From the NCBI RefSeq assembly GCF_017497985.1, contig NZ_JAGDFV010000017.1:1-64000 (forward strand): 64,000 bases of DNA, in the 5' to 3' direction. The DNA is from Meiothermus sp. CFH 77666. Its GTDB lineage: Bacteria > Deinococcota > Deinococci > Deinococcales > Thermaceae. The notes beneath the pieces are model-generated. The model saw nothing but the letters and a program-made list of their open reading frames with translations, was not told the DNA's origin and did no database searches. The translations under genes were made by a program, and so were the position numbers. Positions 8,800 to 17,152 of the stretch are shown piece after piece. The stretch's first letter is position 1. Every line of letters starts with the position of its first letter.

Positions 8800-9108
8800 G
8801 TGAAAACTTATTGGGTCTACATTCTGGCAAGCCATAAGCGCGTGCTATACGTGGGCATGACCAGCAATATAGCAAGGCGAATGTATGAGCATCGCCACAA
8901 GCTAACCGGGGGGTTTACCGCCCGCTACAACGTGAATCAACTGGTCTACTTCGAACAAACCAATCAGGTCGAAGAAGCCATCCGACGCGAAAAGCAGATC
9001 AAGGGCTGGCGGCGCGGGAAGAAGCTCGAGCTAATCCGCACCTTCAACCCAACATGGCGCGATTTGTCCGAAGCATTGCTTGAGGAGCAGGGCCAACCCA
9101 GGGCGTAA
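8800..9108 (+). CDS. Small GIY-YIG nuclease (YhbQ/UPF0213-like)
   Basis: A 102-aa single-domain GIY-YIG endonuclease. The VYI...YVG core (WVYILASHKRVLYVGMTS) is followed by NIARRMYEH with the conserved Arg and His, then the Glu in AIRREKQIKGWRR. The C-terminal helix is basic. These are the catalytic residues of the family. The start is GTG 8800, because the longer frame from 8689 would translate the third copy of repeat family A. The gene ends 5 bp from the convergent ppk stop. The cellular role of such stand-alone GIY-YIG proteins is poorly known. The tight association with the palindromic array suggests a functional link. Confidence 0.88.
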   Translation: MKTYWVYILASHKRVLYVGMTSNIARRMYEHRHKLTGGFTARYNVNQLVYFEQTNQVEEAIRREKQIKGWRRGKKLELIRTFNPTWRDLSEALLEEQGQPRA

Positions 9109-9113
9109 AAACC

Positions 9114-11066
9114 CTACCCCAGCCGCTGTCCGTCCCGCTTCCCGCCCCAGCGACGCTCCATTCCGCCCGGCAACAGGATAAAGCTGTTGCGGTCGTCGGC
9201 CAGCTGGGCCCGCAAAATGTCCAGCACCTTGCGCTTGGCGCGGGGGGCCAGGATGGGAAAAAAGAGCTCGTAACGACGATCCAGGTTGCGCGGCATGGCG
9301 TCGGCGCTGCCCGCCCAGACCCGCCACTTGCCCCCGGCCTTGAAGGCGGCAATGCGGGCATGCTCCAGAAAGCGCCCCACCAGGCTCTTCACCTCCACAC
9401 CTGCCCACAGGGTGGTCAGGGTGCTGCGAACTATCAGGTGTACCCGCGCCCCCCGGTTCAGGGCCTCCTCGAGGGCGCCCAGGATGGCGGGGTCGGTCAG
9501 GTGGTTGAACTTCAAAATAATTTCGCCCTTCTTGTGGGCCTCGGCCTGGATGCTTTGTACAAGCAGGTCGCGGATGAAGGAGGCCGTCCGCAGGGTGGCC
9601 AGGGCGGGGGGCTGGCACTGCTCCAGGGCCCCAAAAAACGCCCGCACGTCGGCGGTGAGGGCCGGGTGGGCGGTAAAGAGCGAGAGGTCGGTGTAAAGCC
9701 GCCCGTTGATGGGGTTGTAGTTGCCGGTGCCCAGGTGAACGTACTCGCTGCCGGCCCGCCGCACGTAAAGGGCTTTGGCATGCACTTTTTTGTCCGGCAA
9801 GGGCAGCACCCGCACCCCGGCCCCGGCGAAACGCAGGCTCCACTCGAGGTTGGCCAGCTCATCGAAGCGGGCCCGTCCCTCCAGCAACACCGCCACATCC
9901 TTACCGGCCCTGGCCGCCTGAATGAGCGACTGGGCAATGCCGTTTTCCTCACCAATGCGATAAAGGGTGGCCCGCAGGGCCTCCACCTTGGGGTCTTGCG
10001 CGGCCATGAGCGCAAAACTCTCCACCGCGCCGTAGTCCTCGAAGGGGTGATACAAAAGCAGGTCGCGCCGGTTCAGGTAGCCAAAGGGGTCTTTGGCGAA
10101 GCCCTTGGGCTTCTGGATGGTGATGGGCTTGAATTTTTCGCTCTCGGGCCCCCTCGAGACGATGGTGGACACGAAGCTCAGGTCAAGGGGTGGGGGTAGC
10201 TGGAAAACCTCCGGGGGTTCCAGCCCCAGGGCCACCCGGATGGTCTCGGCCCACAGGGGGGGGAAGTCTTCTTCTAGCTCGAGGTGGCTCACCTGGCCGT
10301 CCAGACGGGTCTCGAGGGCCTCGGGCAGCTCGTCCCAGTCGGCGCGGGAGCGAGCCAGTTGGGCCAGCCGTATCAGGCGAAACTCGTACAGGGGTAGCTT
10401 CTGGTTGCCCGGCAGAAACAGGTCGCTGCGCATCCGCACCAGGGCCCCTAGCCGCACGAACCCGCCCTCGCGTCCGGGCACTTCCAGCAGCCGGGGTACG
10501 CTCCCCGGCAGCCGGATCAGGTGCTGCAAGAGCCCTTCACCGGAGGCAAAGTACAGGGCCTGGCTGGCCAGCTCGGGCAGGGCTTCGGGCCGGATCAGAT
10601 CGGTCAGGGGGGCCACCTCTTCAGCCAGGTAGGCCCCGAAGTACTGCTTCTCGGCCTTGGTGAGCTGGGACGGCTCGAGTACATGAATCCCCAGGCCCTC
10701 CAGCGCCTTGAGAAACTCGAGGTACAGCTTACCCGCCTCCTCGGTTTGGTCGAGGGCCTCCTGCATCAGGGCCAGATAACTGGAACTGCCCCGCTCCTCG
10801 GCAAAGGCCCGTGAAATTCGCGCGGCATAGAACTCGTCCATGTTGGAAGCCCAGATCGCCAGAAAGCGCAGCCGCTCCAACAGCGGAAAATCGGGCCGAC
10901 GAGTCTGCTCCAGCACCCGCCGGTTGAAGGAGAGCCAGCTCGCTTCTTGGGTGAGATGGGTGGGCTCGTAGTGCGGCGCTTTGGTCTTTTTGGGCATCGC
11001 CTCCAAGTTTTTGGCGGCTTTGTCAGCGAACAGTAAGGCTTTCTTTTTGGTCTTGGCTTTTTTCAC
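9114..11066 (-). CDS. ppk: Polyphosphate kinase 1
   Basis: A 650-aa protein of the PPK1 family, which reversibly polymerises the gamma-phosphate of ATP into polyphosphate. The N-terminal domain carries SWLSFNRRVLEQ. The first catalytic region has RFDELANLEWS. The autophosphorylated His is in KVHAKALYVRR near residue 428, followed by LGTGNYN. The protein is slightly shorter than the usual 680-720 aa and has a Lys-rich N-terminal tail. The start at 11066 is GTG with only a weak AAGG upstream; ATG at 10997 is an alternative. With the exopolyphosphatase and SixA genes downstream on the other strand it forms a phosphate-storage neighbourhood. Confidence 0.93.
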   Translation of the reverse strand: MKKAKTKKKALLFADKAAKNLEAMPKKTKAPHYEPTHLTQEASWLSFNRRVLEQTRRPDFPLLERLRFLAIWASNMDEFYAARISRAFAEERGSSSYLALMQEALDQTEEAGKLYLEFLKALEGLGIHVLEPSQLTKAEKQYFGAYLAEEVAPLTDLIRPEALPELASQALYFASGEGLLQHLIRLPGSVPRLLEVPGREGGFVRLGALVRMRSDLFLPGNQKLPLYEFRLIRLAQLARSRADWDELPEALETRLDGQVSHLELEEDFPPLWAETIRVALGLEPPEVFQLPPPLDLSFVSTIVSRGPESEKFKPITIQKPKGFAKDPFGYLNRRDLLLYHPFEDYGAVESFALMAAQDPKVEALRATLYRIGEENGIAQSLIQAARAGKDVAVLLEGRARFDELANLEWSLRFAGAGVRVLPLPDKKVHAKALYVRRAGSEYVHLGTGNYNPINGRLYTDLSLFTAHPALTADVRAFFGALEQCQPPALATLRTASFIRDLLVQSIQAEAHKKGEIILKFNHLTDPAILGALEEALNRGARVHLIVRSTLTTLWAGVEVKSLVGRFLEHARIAAFKAGGKWRVWAGSADAMPRNLDRRYELFFPILAPRAKRKVLDILRAQLADDRNSFILLPGGMERRWGGKRDGQRLG

Positions 11067-11182
11067 CTTATCCCGAGTTTACGCACTCCTGCTGGAAGGA
11101 GCCAAGCCTAGAAGAAGCAAGGCCTCGCTTCAGGTAAACATCCAGTTACTCATTTGAACCCTCGAGAACGCATAAAGCGCTT

Positions 11183-11296
11183 TGTCTTTCCGAGGGGGTC
11201 TAGCCGACAAAAAATCTGGCACTGCAAAGAGATGGTACATGGAGTGGGTGGTAGTGCATCAGATTCCTCATTGCGCTTCGCCCGTTCGGAATAACG
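11183..11296. repeat. Palindromic repeat family A, degenerate copy
   Basis: It begins TGTCTTTCCGAG and ends GGAATAACG, with the inner CATCAGATTCCTC arm intact. At 114 bp it has several mismatches in both outer arms, so it is an older, decayed copy. Confidence 0.75.
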
Positions 11297-11340
11297 CCGA
11301 CGCTACGAGGGTCGGCCATATCAACGACCATATCGCGCCC

Positions 11341-11427
11341 TTCACGGACGTGGCCGCCCATCCCGGCGGCCACTGTTCTCTCCAGGACTCAGAATTCTGC
11401 GTCCTGGATGGCTCGATTTTTGTGAAG
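11341..11427 (-). repeat. Dispersed repeat family B, copy 1
   Basis: Read on the minus strand it contains GAGCCATCC, then GTCCTGG, GAACAGTGGCC, and GGGCGGCCACGTCCGTGAA. The same ordered blocks occur at 35890-36010 and 63522-63601. The GTGGCC...GGCCAC part can form a hairpin of about 10 bp. Confidence 0.7.
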
Positions 11428-11512
11428 CGCGCTCTTTTGTAAGAGGGGATGTTTTACCCGAGCAAAGCTCCTTGCAGATGTTTTGCGTACAAAAGTCAGG
11501 TAATATAAGCAT

Positions 11513-11800
11513 GTGCAGCAATTTGACTCGAGGCGCCTGCAGGAGCTGTGCGAGCGCTACCATGTTCGGCGCTTATTGCTATTTGGCTCTCACTTGCACG
11601 GGGATGCCGGCCCCAGCAGCGACCTAGACCTGCTGGTAGAGTTTGCGCCCGGTAAAGCTCCAGGGCTTAGCTTTGCGCGTTTACAAAGGGAGCTAGAAAG
11701 CCTGTTCGGGAAACCGGTGGATCTACACACCTCCAAGAGCCTGAGCCGTTACTTCCGTCAGGAGGTGCTGGCTGAAGCCAAGGTACTTCATGCCGCTTGA
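11513..11800 (+). CDS. mntA: MntA-type minimal nucleotidyltransferase antitoxin
   Basis: A 95-aa single-domain nucleotidyltransferase. The family signature GSx10DxD is clear (GSHLHGDAGPSSDLDLLV), with a third acidic residue in PVDLHTS. In characterised MntA/HepT pairs this enzyme AMPylates a tyrosine of the HEPN toxin and so silences it. The start is GTG 11513. The stop overlaps the hepT start by 11 bp, which indicates translational coupling. Confidence 0.88.
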   Translation: MQQFDSRRLQELCERYHVRRLLLFGSHLHGDAGPSSDLDLLVEFAPGKAPGLSFARLQRELESLFGKPVDLHTSKSLSRYFRQEVLAEAKVLHAA

Positions 11801-12134
11801 TCCAAAAGACCGGGTACGGCTCCTGCACATGCGCGATGCCGCCCAACGGGCTTTGGAGATAGCACAAGGTAAAAGTGTTGCCGAACTTCAGCCCGAGGAT
11901 GAGACGGCCCTAGCCCTCGTAAGGCTGCTGGAAATACTGGGTGAAGCAGCGCGTATGGTATCAGGGGATTTGAAGTTGAACCATTCCGAGGTTCCCTGGC
12001 GGGAAATTGCCGATACACGAAATCGCTTGATTCACCAGTATTTTGATGTAGACATGGAAATAGTATCAGCCATAGTACAGGCGGATCTACCCGATCTCCT
12101 CCAAAAAATCGAGGGTATTTTGAAGGAGACCTGA
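11790..12134 (+). CDS. hepT: HepT-type HEPN toxin
   Basis: A 114-aa all-helical protein ending in the HEPN signature RNRLIHQYF (R-x4-H), the catalytic motif of HEPN ribonucleases. The tyrosine after the His is the residue AMPylated in studied HepT proteins. Together with the upstream nucleotidyltransferase it forms a complete type VII toxin-antitoxin pair. It lies between ppk and the exopolyphosphatase gene, both of which read as ordinary chromosomal genes. No frameshift or missing motif is visible, so the toxin should be active. Confidence 0.9.
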   Translation: MPLDPKDRVRLLHMRDAAQRALEIAQGKSVAELQPEDETALALVRLLEILGEAARMVSGDLKLNHSEVPWREIADTRNRLIHQYFDVDMEIVSAIVQADLPDLLQKIEGILKET

Positions 12135-12383
12135 CCTCGAGCCGCCAAACACCCACTTTGCAACCTGCCAGGCTTTTATCGTTTTCCCCTTTCCTTCTCC
12201 CCTTGCGGGAGAGGGTGGCGACAGCGCTGGCAAGTTTGGTACTCATTTTGCCGAATAAGACAAATCTTACTGCACAGTCGTACAAATGCTTCTACAGATG
12301 TATCCATTTCAGTTGAGTTGCACGGCTCTGCCACGGCCCATGCTGTGTTCTCTGGCAGAAGCTGTAGGAGATGCCTTTTCGTT

Positions 12384-12406
12384 CCTCCCCTACAGCGTAG
12401 GGGAGG
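12384..12406. repeat. Hairpin repeat family C, copy 1
   Basis: CCTCCCCTAC and GTAGGGGAGG form a perfect 10-bp stem around the loop AGC. A related hairpin lies 80 bp downstream. Confidence 0.75.
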
Positions 12407-12473
12407 TTGGGTGGGGTTGCTGAACAGCGCCTTCACACAGCACGGTTCAGGGCCTTGCCCAATACCCTCCCCA

Positions 12474-12496
12474 CCCTCCCTACGTGGTAGGGAGGG
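12474..12496. repeat. Hairpin repeat family C, copy 2
   Basis: CCCTCCCTAC and GTAGGGAGGG form a perfect 10-bp stem around GTG. The same hairpin, with neighbouring CCAATACCCTCCCC, recurs in inverted orientation at 63450-63472. Confidence 0.8.
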
Positions 12497-12621
12497 GGTT
12501 TTAGGGCCATAGCTCATGGAACCTGTATGGGTATCTCTACGACGCTGTACTTACGGCAATCCGGTGCCGCCGGGTGAGGGATTGCAACAACGGTGTTCAT
12601 GCAAATGATAAGAGCCTGACC

Positions 12622-14190
12622 ATGCCCCCAACCCTGACAGAACTTGAGCCTCCGGCACTAAAGCCCTACGATGGGGCGGTGCAACGGCTGGGCATCGTGG
12701 ATCTGGGGTCGGGAACGGCGCGACTGGTGGTGTATATCTACGAGCCTGGAAAGCATTTCCGGCTGGTAGACGAGATTCGGGAGACCGTGCGGCTGGGCGA
12801 GGGGCTGGCCACCCAGGGCCGCCTGACGAAAAGCGGGATGCAGCGGGCCCTGTCGGCCCTCAAGCTCTATGCCGACTTTGCCCAGGCCACCGACCTGGAC
12901 GAACTCCGGGTATATGCCACAAGCGCCAGCCGCGACGCCGAAAACGGCGCGGAGTTCATGCGCGAGGTACGCAAGCTGGGGCTTCAGGTACAGGTGCTCT
13001 CCGGTGAAGACGAAGCCCGCTACGGGGTGCTGGCGGTGGCGAACGCCTTCACCTTTGAGGACGCCTGGGTGATGGATCTGGGAGGGGGCAGCGCTCAGCT
13101 CTCGCGCATGGAGGGCCGACGGTATCGAGAGGGCCGGGCCTACCCGCTTGGAGCAGTGCGGCTCACCGAGATGTTCCTGGGGTCGAACCCTCCCAAGAAG
13201 GGCGAGATGGAAGACCTCGAGCGCTTTGTGCGTAAGGAGATGAAGGAGGTTCTGGCTCAGGTGCGTGCACACTCCCTACCCCTGGTGGCGATGGGCGGCA
13301 CAGTGCGCAACCTGGCCAAGCTGGCCCAGCGGCGCAAGGACTACCCCCTCGACCTGGTGCATGGCTACTACCTCTCGCGGGAGGATCTCGAGGAAGTAGT
13401 GGCCATGCTGGCCCAGCGCACCACCGAGCAGCGGCGGCAGCTCGAGGGCCTCCAGGCCGACCGGGCCGACGTGATTGTGGCCGGGGGGCTGGTCTACCGC
13501 ACGGTGCTGCGCGAAGGGGGGCTGGAGGGCCTGTGGATTTCCGGCCAGGGGGTACGCGAAGGGGCCTTCTACCGCGAGTTTCTGCCGCCCCCTCATCTAC
13601 TCAACGATGTACGCGGCTTCTACGTGCGTAATCTGTTTGCCCACTACCCCCAGGAATATGGCCACACCGCCCGGGTGCGTCACTTCTGCCGCTTGCTCTT
13701 TCGGCTGCTGGCCCCGCTGCACGGCTATGGCCCGGCCGAGGAGCAGCTTCTGGACGAGGCCGCCCTGCTCCACGACATCGGCATGAGCGTGGGCTACTAC
13801 GACCACCACAAACACGGCGAGTACCTGATTATGAGCGCGGCCATCCCTGGCCTGACCCACCGCGAGCAGGTCTTGCTGGGGCTCCTGGTGCGCTACCACC
13901 GCAAGGGCGAACCCCGGCCTGGGGTGTATCGCTCAGTGTTGCAGGAGGGCGACAACAAGCGCTTGCTACGCCTGGCAACGCTCTTGCGGATTAGCGAGTA
14001 CCTCGAGCGCAGCCGGGCCGGGCGCGTCGAGGGGCTCGAGGTAGACCTCGGCCCCAAACAGGTACGCCTGACCCTGCTGGCCCCCGAAGAGCCCTGGGTA
14101 GAGATGTCCGAAACGCGCAAACAGGCCAAGCTATTCCAGCAAGCCTTTGGCCGCGAACTGCTGGTAGAATGGGCACCACGAAGCAGCTAG
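12622..14190 (+). CDS. ppx: Exopolyphosphatase / GppA family phosphatase with C-terminal HD domain
   Basis: A 522-aa protein of the Ppx/GppA family, which removes terminal phosphates from polyphosphate or pppGpp. The actin-like ATPase fold is shown by GIVDLGSGTARLVVY near residues 18-32, the acidic ARYGVLAVAN region, and DLGGGSAQL near 152. The C-terminal part is an HD domain (HDIGMSVGYYDHHKHGEY near 383), as in the longer members. ATG 12622 is chosen because the stretch upstream (from GTG 12574) does not resemble the family. The pairing with ppk nearby fits a polyphosphate synthesis/breakdown module. Confidence 0.9.
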   Translation: MPPTLTELEPPALKPYDGAVQRLGIVDLGSGTARLVVYIYEPGKHFRLVDEIRETVRLGEGLATQGRLTKSGMQRALSALKLYADFAQATDLDELRVYATSASRDAENGAEFMREVRKLGLQVQVLSGEDEARYGVLAVANAFTFEDAWVMDLGGGSAQLSRMEGRRYREGRAYPLGAVRLTEMFLGSNPPKKGEMEDLERFVRKEMKEVLAQVRAHSLPLVAMGGTVRNLAKLAQRRKDYPLDLVHGYYLSREDLEEVVAMLAQRTTEQRRQLEGLQADRADVIVAGGLVYRTVLREGGLEGLWISGQGVREGAFYREFLPPPHLLNDVRGFYVRNLFAHYPQEYGHTARVRHFCRLLFRLLAPLHGYGPAEEQLLDEAALLHDIGMSVGYYDHHKHGEYLIMSAAIPGLTHREQVLLGLLVRYHRKGEPRPGVYRSVLQEGDNKRLLRLATLLRISEYLERSRAGRVEGLEVDLGPKQVRLTLLAPEEPWVEMSETRKQAKLFQQAFGRELLVEWAPRSS

Positions 14191-14254
14191 TGGTCTGGTA
14201 ACGAAGAAATCGGGATACCTCAAATGAAACCGACTTCTGCCCCTGACTTCCTGT

Positions 14255-14371
14255 TGTCATTCCGAGGCGCACGCAGTGCAACGAGGAATCCGGTACTGCA
14301 TGGGTAAAATGAAAACTGTGGACTGCAGCGCATCAGATTCCTCATTTCGCTTCGCTGCGTTCGAAATGACA
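14255..14371. repeat. Palindromic repeat family A, variant copy
   Basis: It begins TGTCATTCCGAG and ends TCGAAATGACA, with the CATCAGATTCCTC inner arm. It is 117 bp and has diverged in the loops. It lies between the exopolyphosphatase and SixA genes. Confidence 0.85.
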
Positions 14372-14423
14372 AGGAAATAACGTTACCAAACTACTAGCCG
14401 CGTTTCACCGGCAAAGTTTCAAG

Positions 14424-14476
14424 TCAATAGCCCATAGTCCATAGTCAATAAGACCATAGACTATAGACCATAGACT
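14424..14476. repeat. Degenerate 7-bp tandem tract
   Basis: About seven heptads of the form TCAATAG, CCCATAG, TCCATAG, ACCATAG, ACTATAG follow one another with one 8-bp slip. The tract ends 3 bp before the sixA start and must lie in its 5' region. Confidence 0.8.
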
Positions 14477-14479
14477 GTT

Positions 14480-14950
14480 ATGGAACTCTACCTGATTCGC
14501 CATGCCATTGCCCTGGATGCAGAGCCCGGCCAGTCCGACGATGCTCGCCCGCTTTCCGAGGTGGGGGTACAGAAGTTCAAGGAAGTGGTGCGGGGTCTGA
14601 AACGCCTGGATATTCGTTTCGACCGCCTCTATCACAGTCCCAAGCTGCGGGCTGTGCAAACCACCGAGCTGCTGGTTCCGCTGCTGGATGGCGAGACCGA
14701 GGTAACCCCCTACCTGGCCACGGAGCCCAGCCAGAACCTACTCAAGGGCTTGCAGGGCGACAGGGTGGCGCTGGTAGGCCACGAGCCCTGGATCAGCGAG
14801 CTGTGCGCCTGGCTCCTGACCGGGCGCAGGAACGGTGGACAGTTTCCCTTCAAGAAAGGGGGCGTGGCCTGGTTGGAAGGCACCCCCAAACCGGGCGGTA
14901 TGAAGCTGATGGGTTTCTGGTCGCCAAGGGTCTTGCGAAGGCTTGGCTAG
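14480..14950 (+). CDS. sixA: SixA-like phosphohistidine phosphatase
   Basis: A 156-aa histidine-phosphatase-fold protein. The catalytic RHG-type motif is LIRHAIA at residues 5-11 (His8), the conserved Arg is in SPKLRAVQTTELL, and the second catalytic His is in VGHEPW near residue 97. SixA proteins dephosphorylate phosphohistidine. Its closeness to ppk (a phosphohistidine enzyme) and the exopolyphosphatase suggests a role in phosphate metabolism. The frame overlaps the convergent neighbour by 4 bp. Confidence 0.85.
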   Translation: MELYLIRHAIALDAEPGQSDDARPLSEVGVQKFKEVVRGLKRLDIRFDRLYHSPKLRAVQTTELLVPLLDGETEVTPYLATEPSQNLLKGLQGDRVALVGHEPWISELCAWLLTGRRNGGQFPFKKGGVAWLEGTPKPGGMKLMGFWSPRVLRRLG

Positions 14951-15942
14951 GCTTCGGTCAACCCGAGGCGAAACGGGGTTTTCTGTCCTGCCAGGGCAAT
15001 TTCACGGGCTTCCATCGGAGCCCAGGAGAGCCCCAGCACGGCCCTGTAGGCGCGAAGTGCCTGGTCGCGCCGGCCCAGCACATCGGCCAACTGCCCATAG
15101 CGGGCCAGGGTGTAGCCCGGCAGGTAGGCGGGTTGTTGAAAATCGCTGTGGACGAGTTGCTCCAGGAGCGCAAAGGCATCCCCGGCTTGTCCGGCGGCCA
15201 GGTAGATCTGCGCCGCGCAGTAGAGGGCTTCGGGGCCTTCCACCTCCTGCAACTGCTGCAGCAAAACCGCCCAGTCGTCCGACTCGTTGAGTTGCCAGGC
15301 CCGATCCAGCACGCTGCGCTGGCGCTCCGACTCGGTGGGGGTGTGGGGGCCCAATAACAGGCGTTGCTCCGGCAACAGGTGCTCCAGGAGCAAGGGGTAC
15401 TCGAGCACATCCACCAGCACCGCCACACGCCCCTGGGAACTACGCAAGCGCCCGGCCACCTCTGCCATGCGCTGCCGCCGGAAGCCGGTGGCCGGGCCTT
15501 CGCCAAAGGTCTGCACGTAGCCCTGATGGTAGGCCCGGAGCACCTCGAGCACCATGTCCTGGGCAAAATCCTCGGGGGTGCGGGGGGTGCTCAAAAGCCA
15601 TTGCAGGCGCTCCTCGAGGGCCTGCACCTGGCTCAGGGCCTGCTGACCTCTGGGATACTGGCGCAGGGCTTCGCGGAACTGCTCGGCCTCGGCTTTGAGG
15701 TGGGCCTGGCTATCGAGCGCTTCCACCGCCACCCTTGCCCTTTCGGCCCAGGGCAAAACATGAAAGAATGAGATCTCGTTCTGGTCGCGCCAGCTCTGCG
15801 CCGCCAGTTCCTCAGGGCTGTAAGAGGCCAGGACTATCTTCTCGGGCTGGTGCGCCTTGACCAGCTCAGCGACCGTCACCCCGTTGTAGCGCGGGTGCAG
15901 AATGTGAAAGGGGCCCAGCGTAGGAATGACCAAGACCGACAC
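14947..15942 (-). CDS. Conserved hypothetical protein with helical, TPR-like C-terminal half
   Basis: About 331 aa. The N-terminal part (VLVIPTLGPFHILHPRYNG) looks like a small alpha/beta domain. From about residue 90 onward the sequence is helical with TPR-like spacing (ALYCAAQIYLAAGQAGDAFA, YGQLADVLGRRDQALRAYRA). I do not recognise a catalytic motif. The start GTG 15942 is preferred over 15972 because it limits the overlap with the divergent MFS gene to 17 bp. The overlapping starts suggest a shared bidirectional promoter region. The function is unknown. Confidence 0.65.
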   Translation of the reverse strand: MSVLVIPTLGPFHILHPRYNGVTVAELVKAHQPEKIVLASYSPEELAAQSWRDQNEISFFHVLPWAERARVAVEALDSQAHLKAEAEQFREALRQYPRGQQALSQVQALEERLQWLLSTPRTPEDFAQDMVLEVLRAYHQGYVQTFGEGPATGFRRQRMAEVAGRLRSSQGRVAVLVDVLEYPLLLEHLLPEQRLLLGPHTPTESERQRSVLDRAWQLNESDDWAVLLQQLQEVEGPEALYCAAQIYLAAGQAGDAFALLEQLVHSDFQQPAYLPGYTLARYGQLADVLGRRDQALRAYRAVLGLSWAPMEAREIALAGQKTPFRLGLTEA

Positions 15943-17152
15943 GCCCGGTATTCTAGACCTCCGAGACCGCAACTACCGTTTCGCAATGCTCAATGGCTGG
16001 TTCGTGCTGTTGGGCGACGCTTTTTTTAATGGTTCTATCGTCCTGGCTTCCTTTGCCGCCAAGCTGGGTGCACCCAACTGGGTTATTGGGCTCCTGCCCT
16101 CGCTCTTGAATGCGGGCTCCATGGTGCCCCAGGTGTTTATTGCCCCCTATGTGGCCCGCCTGCCGGTCAAGGTAGTCCTCTACCGGCGGATGGCCTTGCT
16201 GCGGGTAGCCAGCCTGGGCCTGGTGGCGCTGGGGGGGTTTGTGCTGGGCCAGCGCCATGACCTGTTGCTATGGGTGTTTACCATCGGGCTCGCCCTTAAT
16301 GGCTTTTTCACCGGATTCTCGAGCCTGCCCTTTTGGGAAGCCATTGGCAAAACCATCCCCATGGAACGCCGCAGCGGGCTCTTTTCGGCCCGCAACCTGG
16401 TGGGGGGTGCGCTGGCTTTTCTGGCGGGCTTTCTGGTGCGCTTCATTCTGGAACTGCCGCTGGCTTTCCCCTACCCCTATGCCATTCTGTTCGCACTGGG
16501 CACCCTGGCCTTTGCCTATGGCTGGCATGTCTTTGGCCTGATGGACGAACCACCCGACAAAGAAATCCGTACCGAGCGCATCTCGCTCAGCCTGCCGTTC
16601 CGCGACTTCTATTTTCGCCGCTTCTTAAGGGTGCGCATCCTGCTGGTAGTGGCCAGCATGGTCGAACCCTTCTACGCAGCCTATGCGGTGCGGGTGCTGG
16701 GCCACAAGGGGGAGATTGGGGTGTACCTGATGGTTTATACGCTATCCTCGGTGCTCTCCAACCTGCTGTGGGTACGGATTTCCCGGCACTACGGCTCGCG
16801 CAGCCTGATCCTGATTGGCGCAGCGCTGGGCGCCCTGGCCCCCCTTCTGGCGCTGTTGCTGCCCAGCTCGGCTTTCTGGATGGTGTTTGTGTTGCAGGGG
16901 GCTTATCTGGCCGCCATTGGGGTGGGCACCTCCACCTACCTGGTGAACCTGGCCCCCACCGATTCCCGCAGCTCGTATATTGGCCTGTCCAACACCATCG
17001 TGGGCCTGCTGGCCTTTTCGCCGGTGCTGGGGGGCTTGCTGGCCGATCGCGTGGGGTATGTGGGGCCGATGGTAGTAGCGATCATCTGCTATGCCTGGGC
17101 CCTGTACGCAGGCCGCCGGTTGAAGCTGCTCGAGGGGGTACAGGCTCGCTAG
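15926..17152 (+). CDS. Major facilitator superfamily transporter
   Basis: A 408-aa integral membrane protein with roughly twelve hydrophobic segments, split by a charged central loop near residues 200-225 (MDEPPDKEIRTERIS). That is the 6+6 layout of MFS permeases. The substrate cannot be told from sequence. The ATG at 15926 lies inside the start region of the divergent gene. Confidence 0.8.
   Translation: MTKTDTPGILDLRDRNYRFAMLNGWFVLLGDAFFNGSIVLASFAAKLGAPNWVIGLLPSLLNAGSMVPQVFIAPYVARLPVKVVLYRRMALLRVASLGLVALGGFVLGQRHDLLLWVFTIGLALNGFFTGFSSLPFWEAIGKTIPMERRSGLFSARNLVGGALAFLAGFLVRFILELPLAFPYPYAILFALGTLAFAYGWHVFGLMDEPPDKEIRTERISLSLPFRDFYFRRFLRVRILLVVASMVEPFYAAYAVRVLGHKGEIGVYLMVYTLSSVLSNLLWVRISRHYGSRSLILIGAALGALAPLLALLLPSSAFWMVFVLQGAYLAAIGVGTSTYLVNLAPTDSRSSYIGLSNTIVGLLAFSPVLGGLLADRVGYVGPMVVAIICYAWALYAGRRLKLLEGVQAR

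Larger units (their letters stand above)
11067..11512. other. Intergenic region with two repeat families
   Basis: This 446-bp gap between ppk and mntA holds a degenerate family A unit (11183-11296) and a family B repeat (11341-11427). I see no further gene. The 3' part (11428-11512) is probably the upstream region of the toxin-antitoxin genes, but no clear promoter stands out. Confidence 0.6.
12135..12621. other. Intergenic region with hairpin repeats
   Basis: A 487-bp gap before the exopolyphosphatase gene. It holds a TTCCTTCTCCCC-type palindrome at 12186-12212 (also found near 61731), a perfect 10-bp stem with a 3-nt loop at 12384-12406, and a second such hairpin at 12474-12496. No gene is evident. 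Confidence 0.6.

Noticed and set aside
703-9108. Complete DISARM or BREX system
   Set aside because: Methylase, helicase and PLD parts are present, but no drmA, drmB, pglZ, brxC or similar genes are seen, and PLD and helicase are fused.
12565-12595. CRISPR-like sequence GGGTGAGGGATTGCAAC before the exopolyphosphatase gene
   Set aside because: It resembles the end of some CRISPR repeats, but only one copy exists and there is no spaced array or cas gene in the window.
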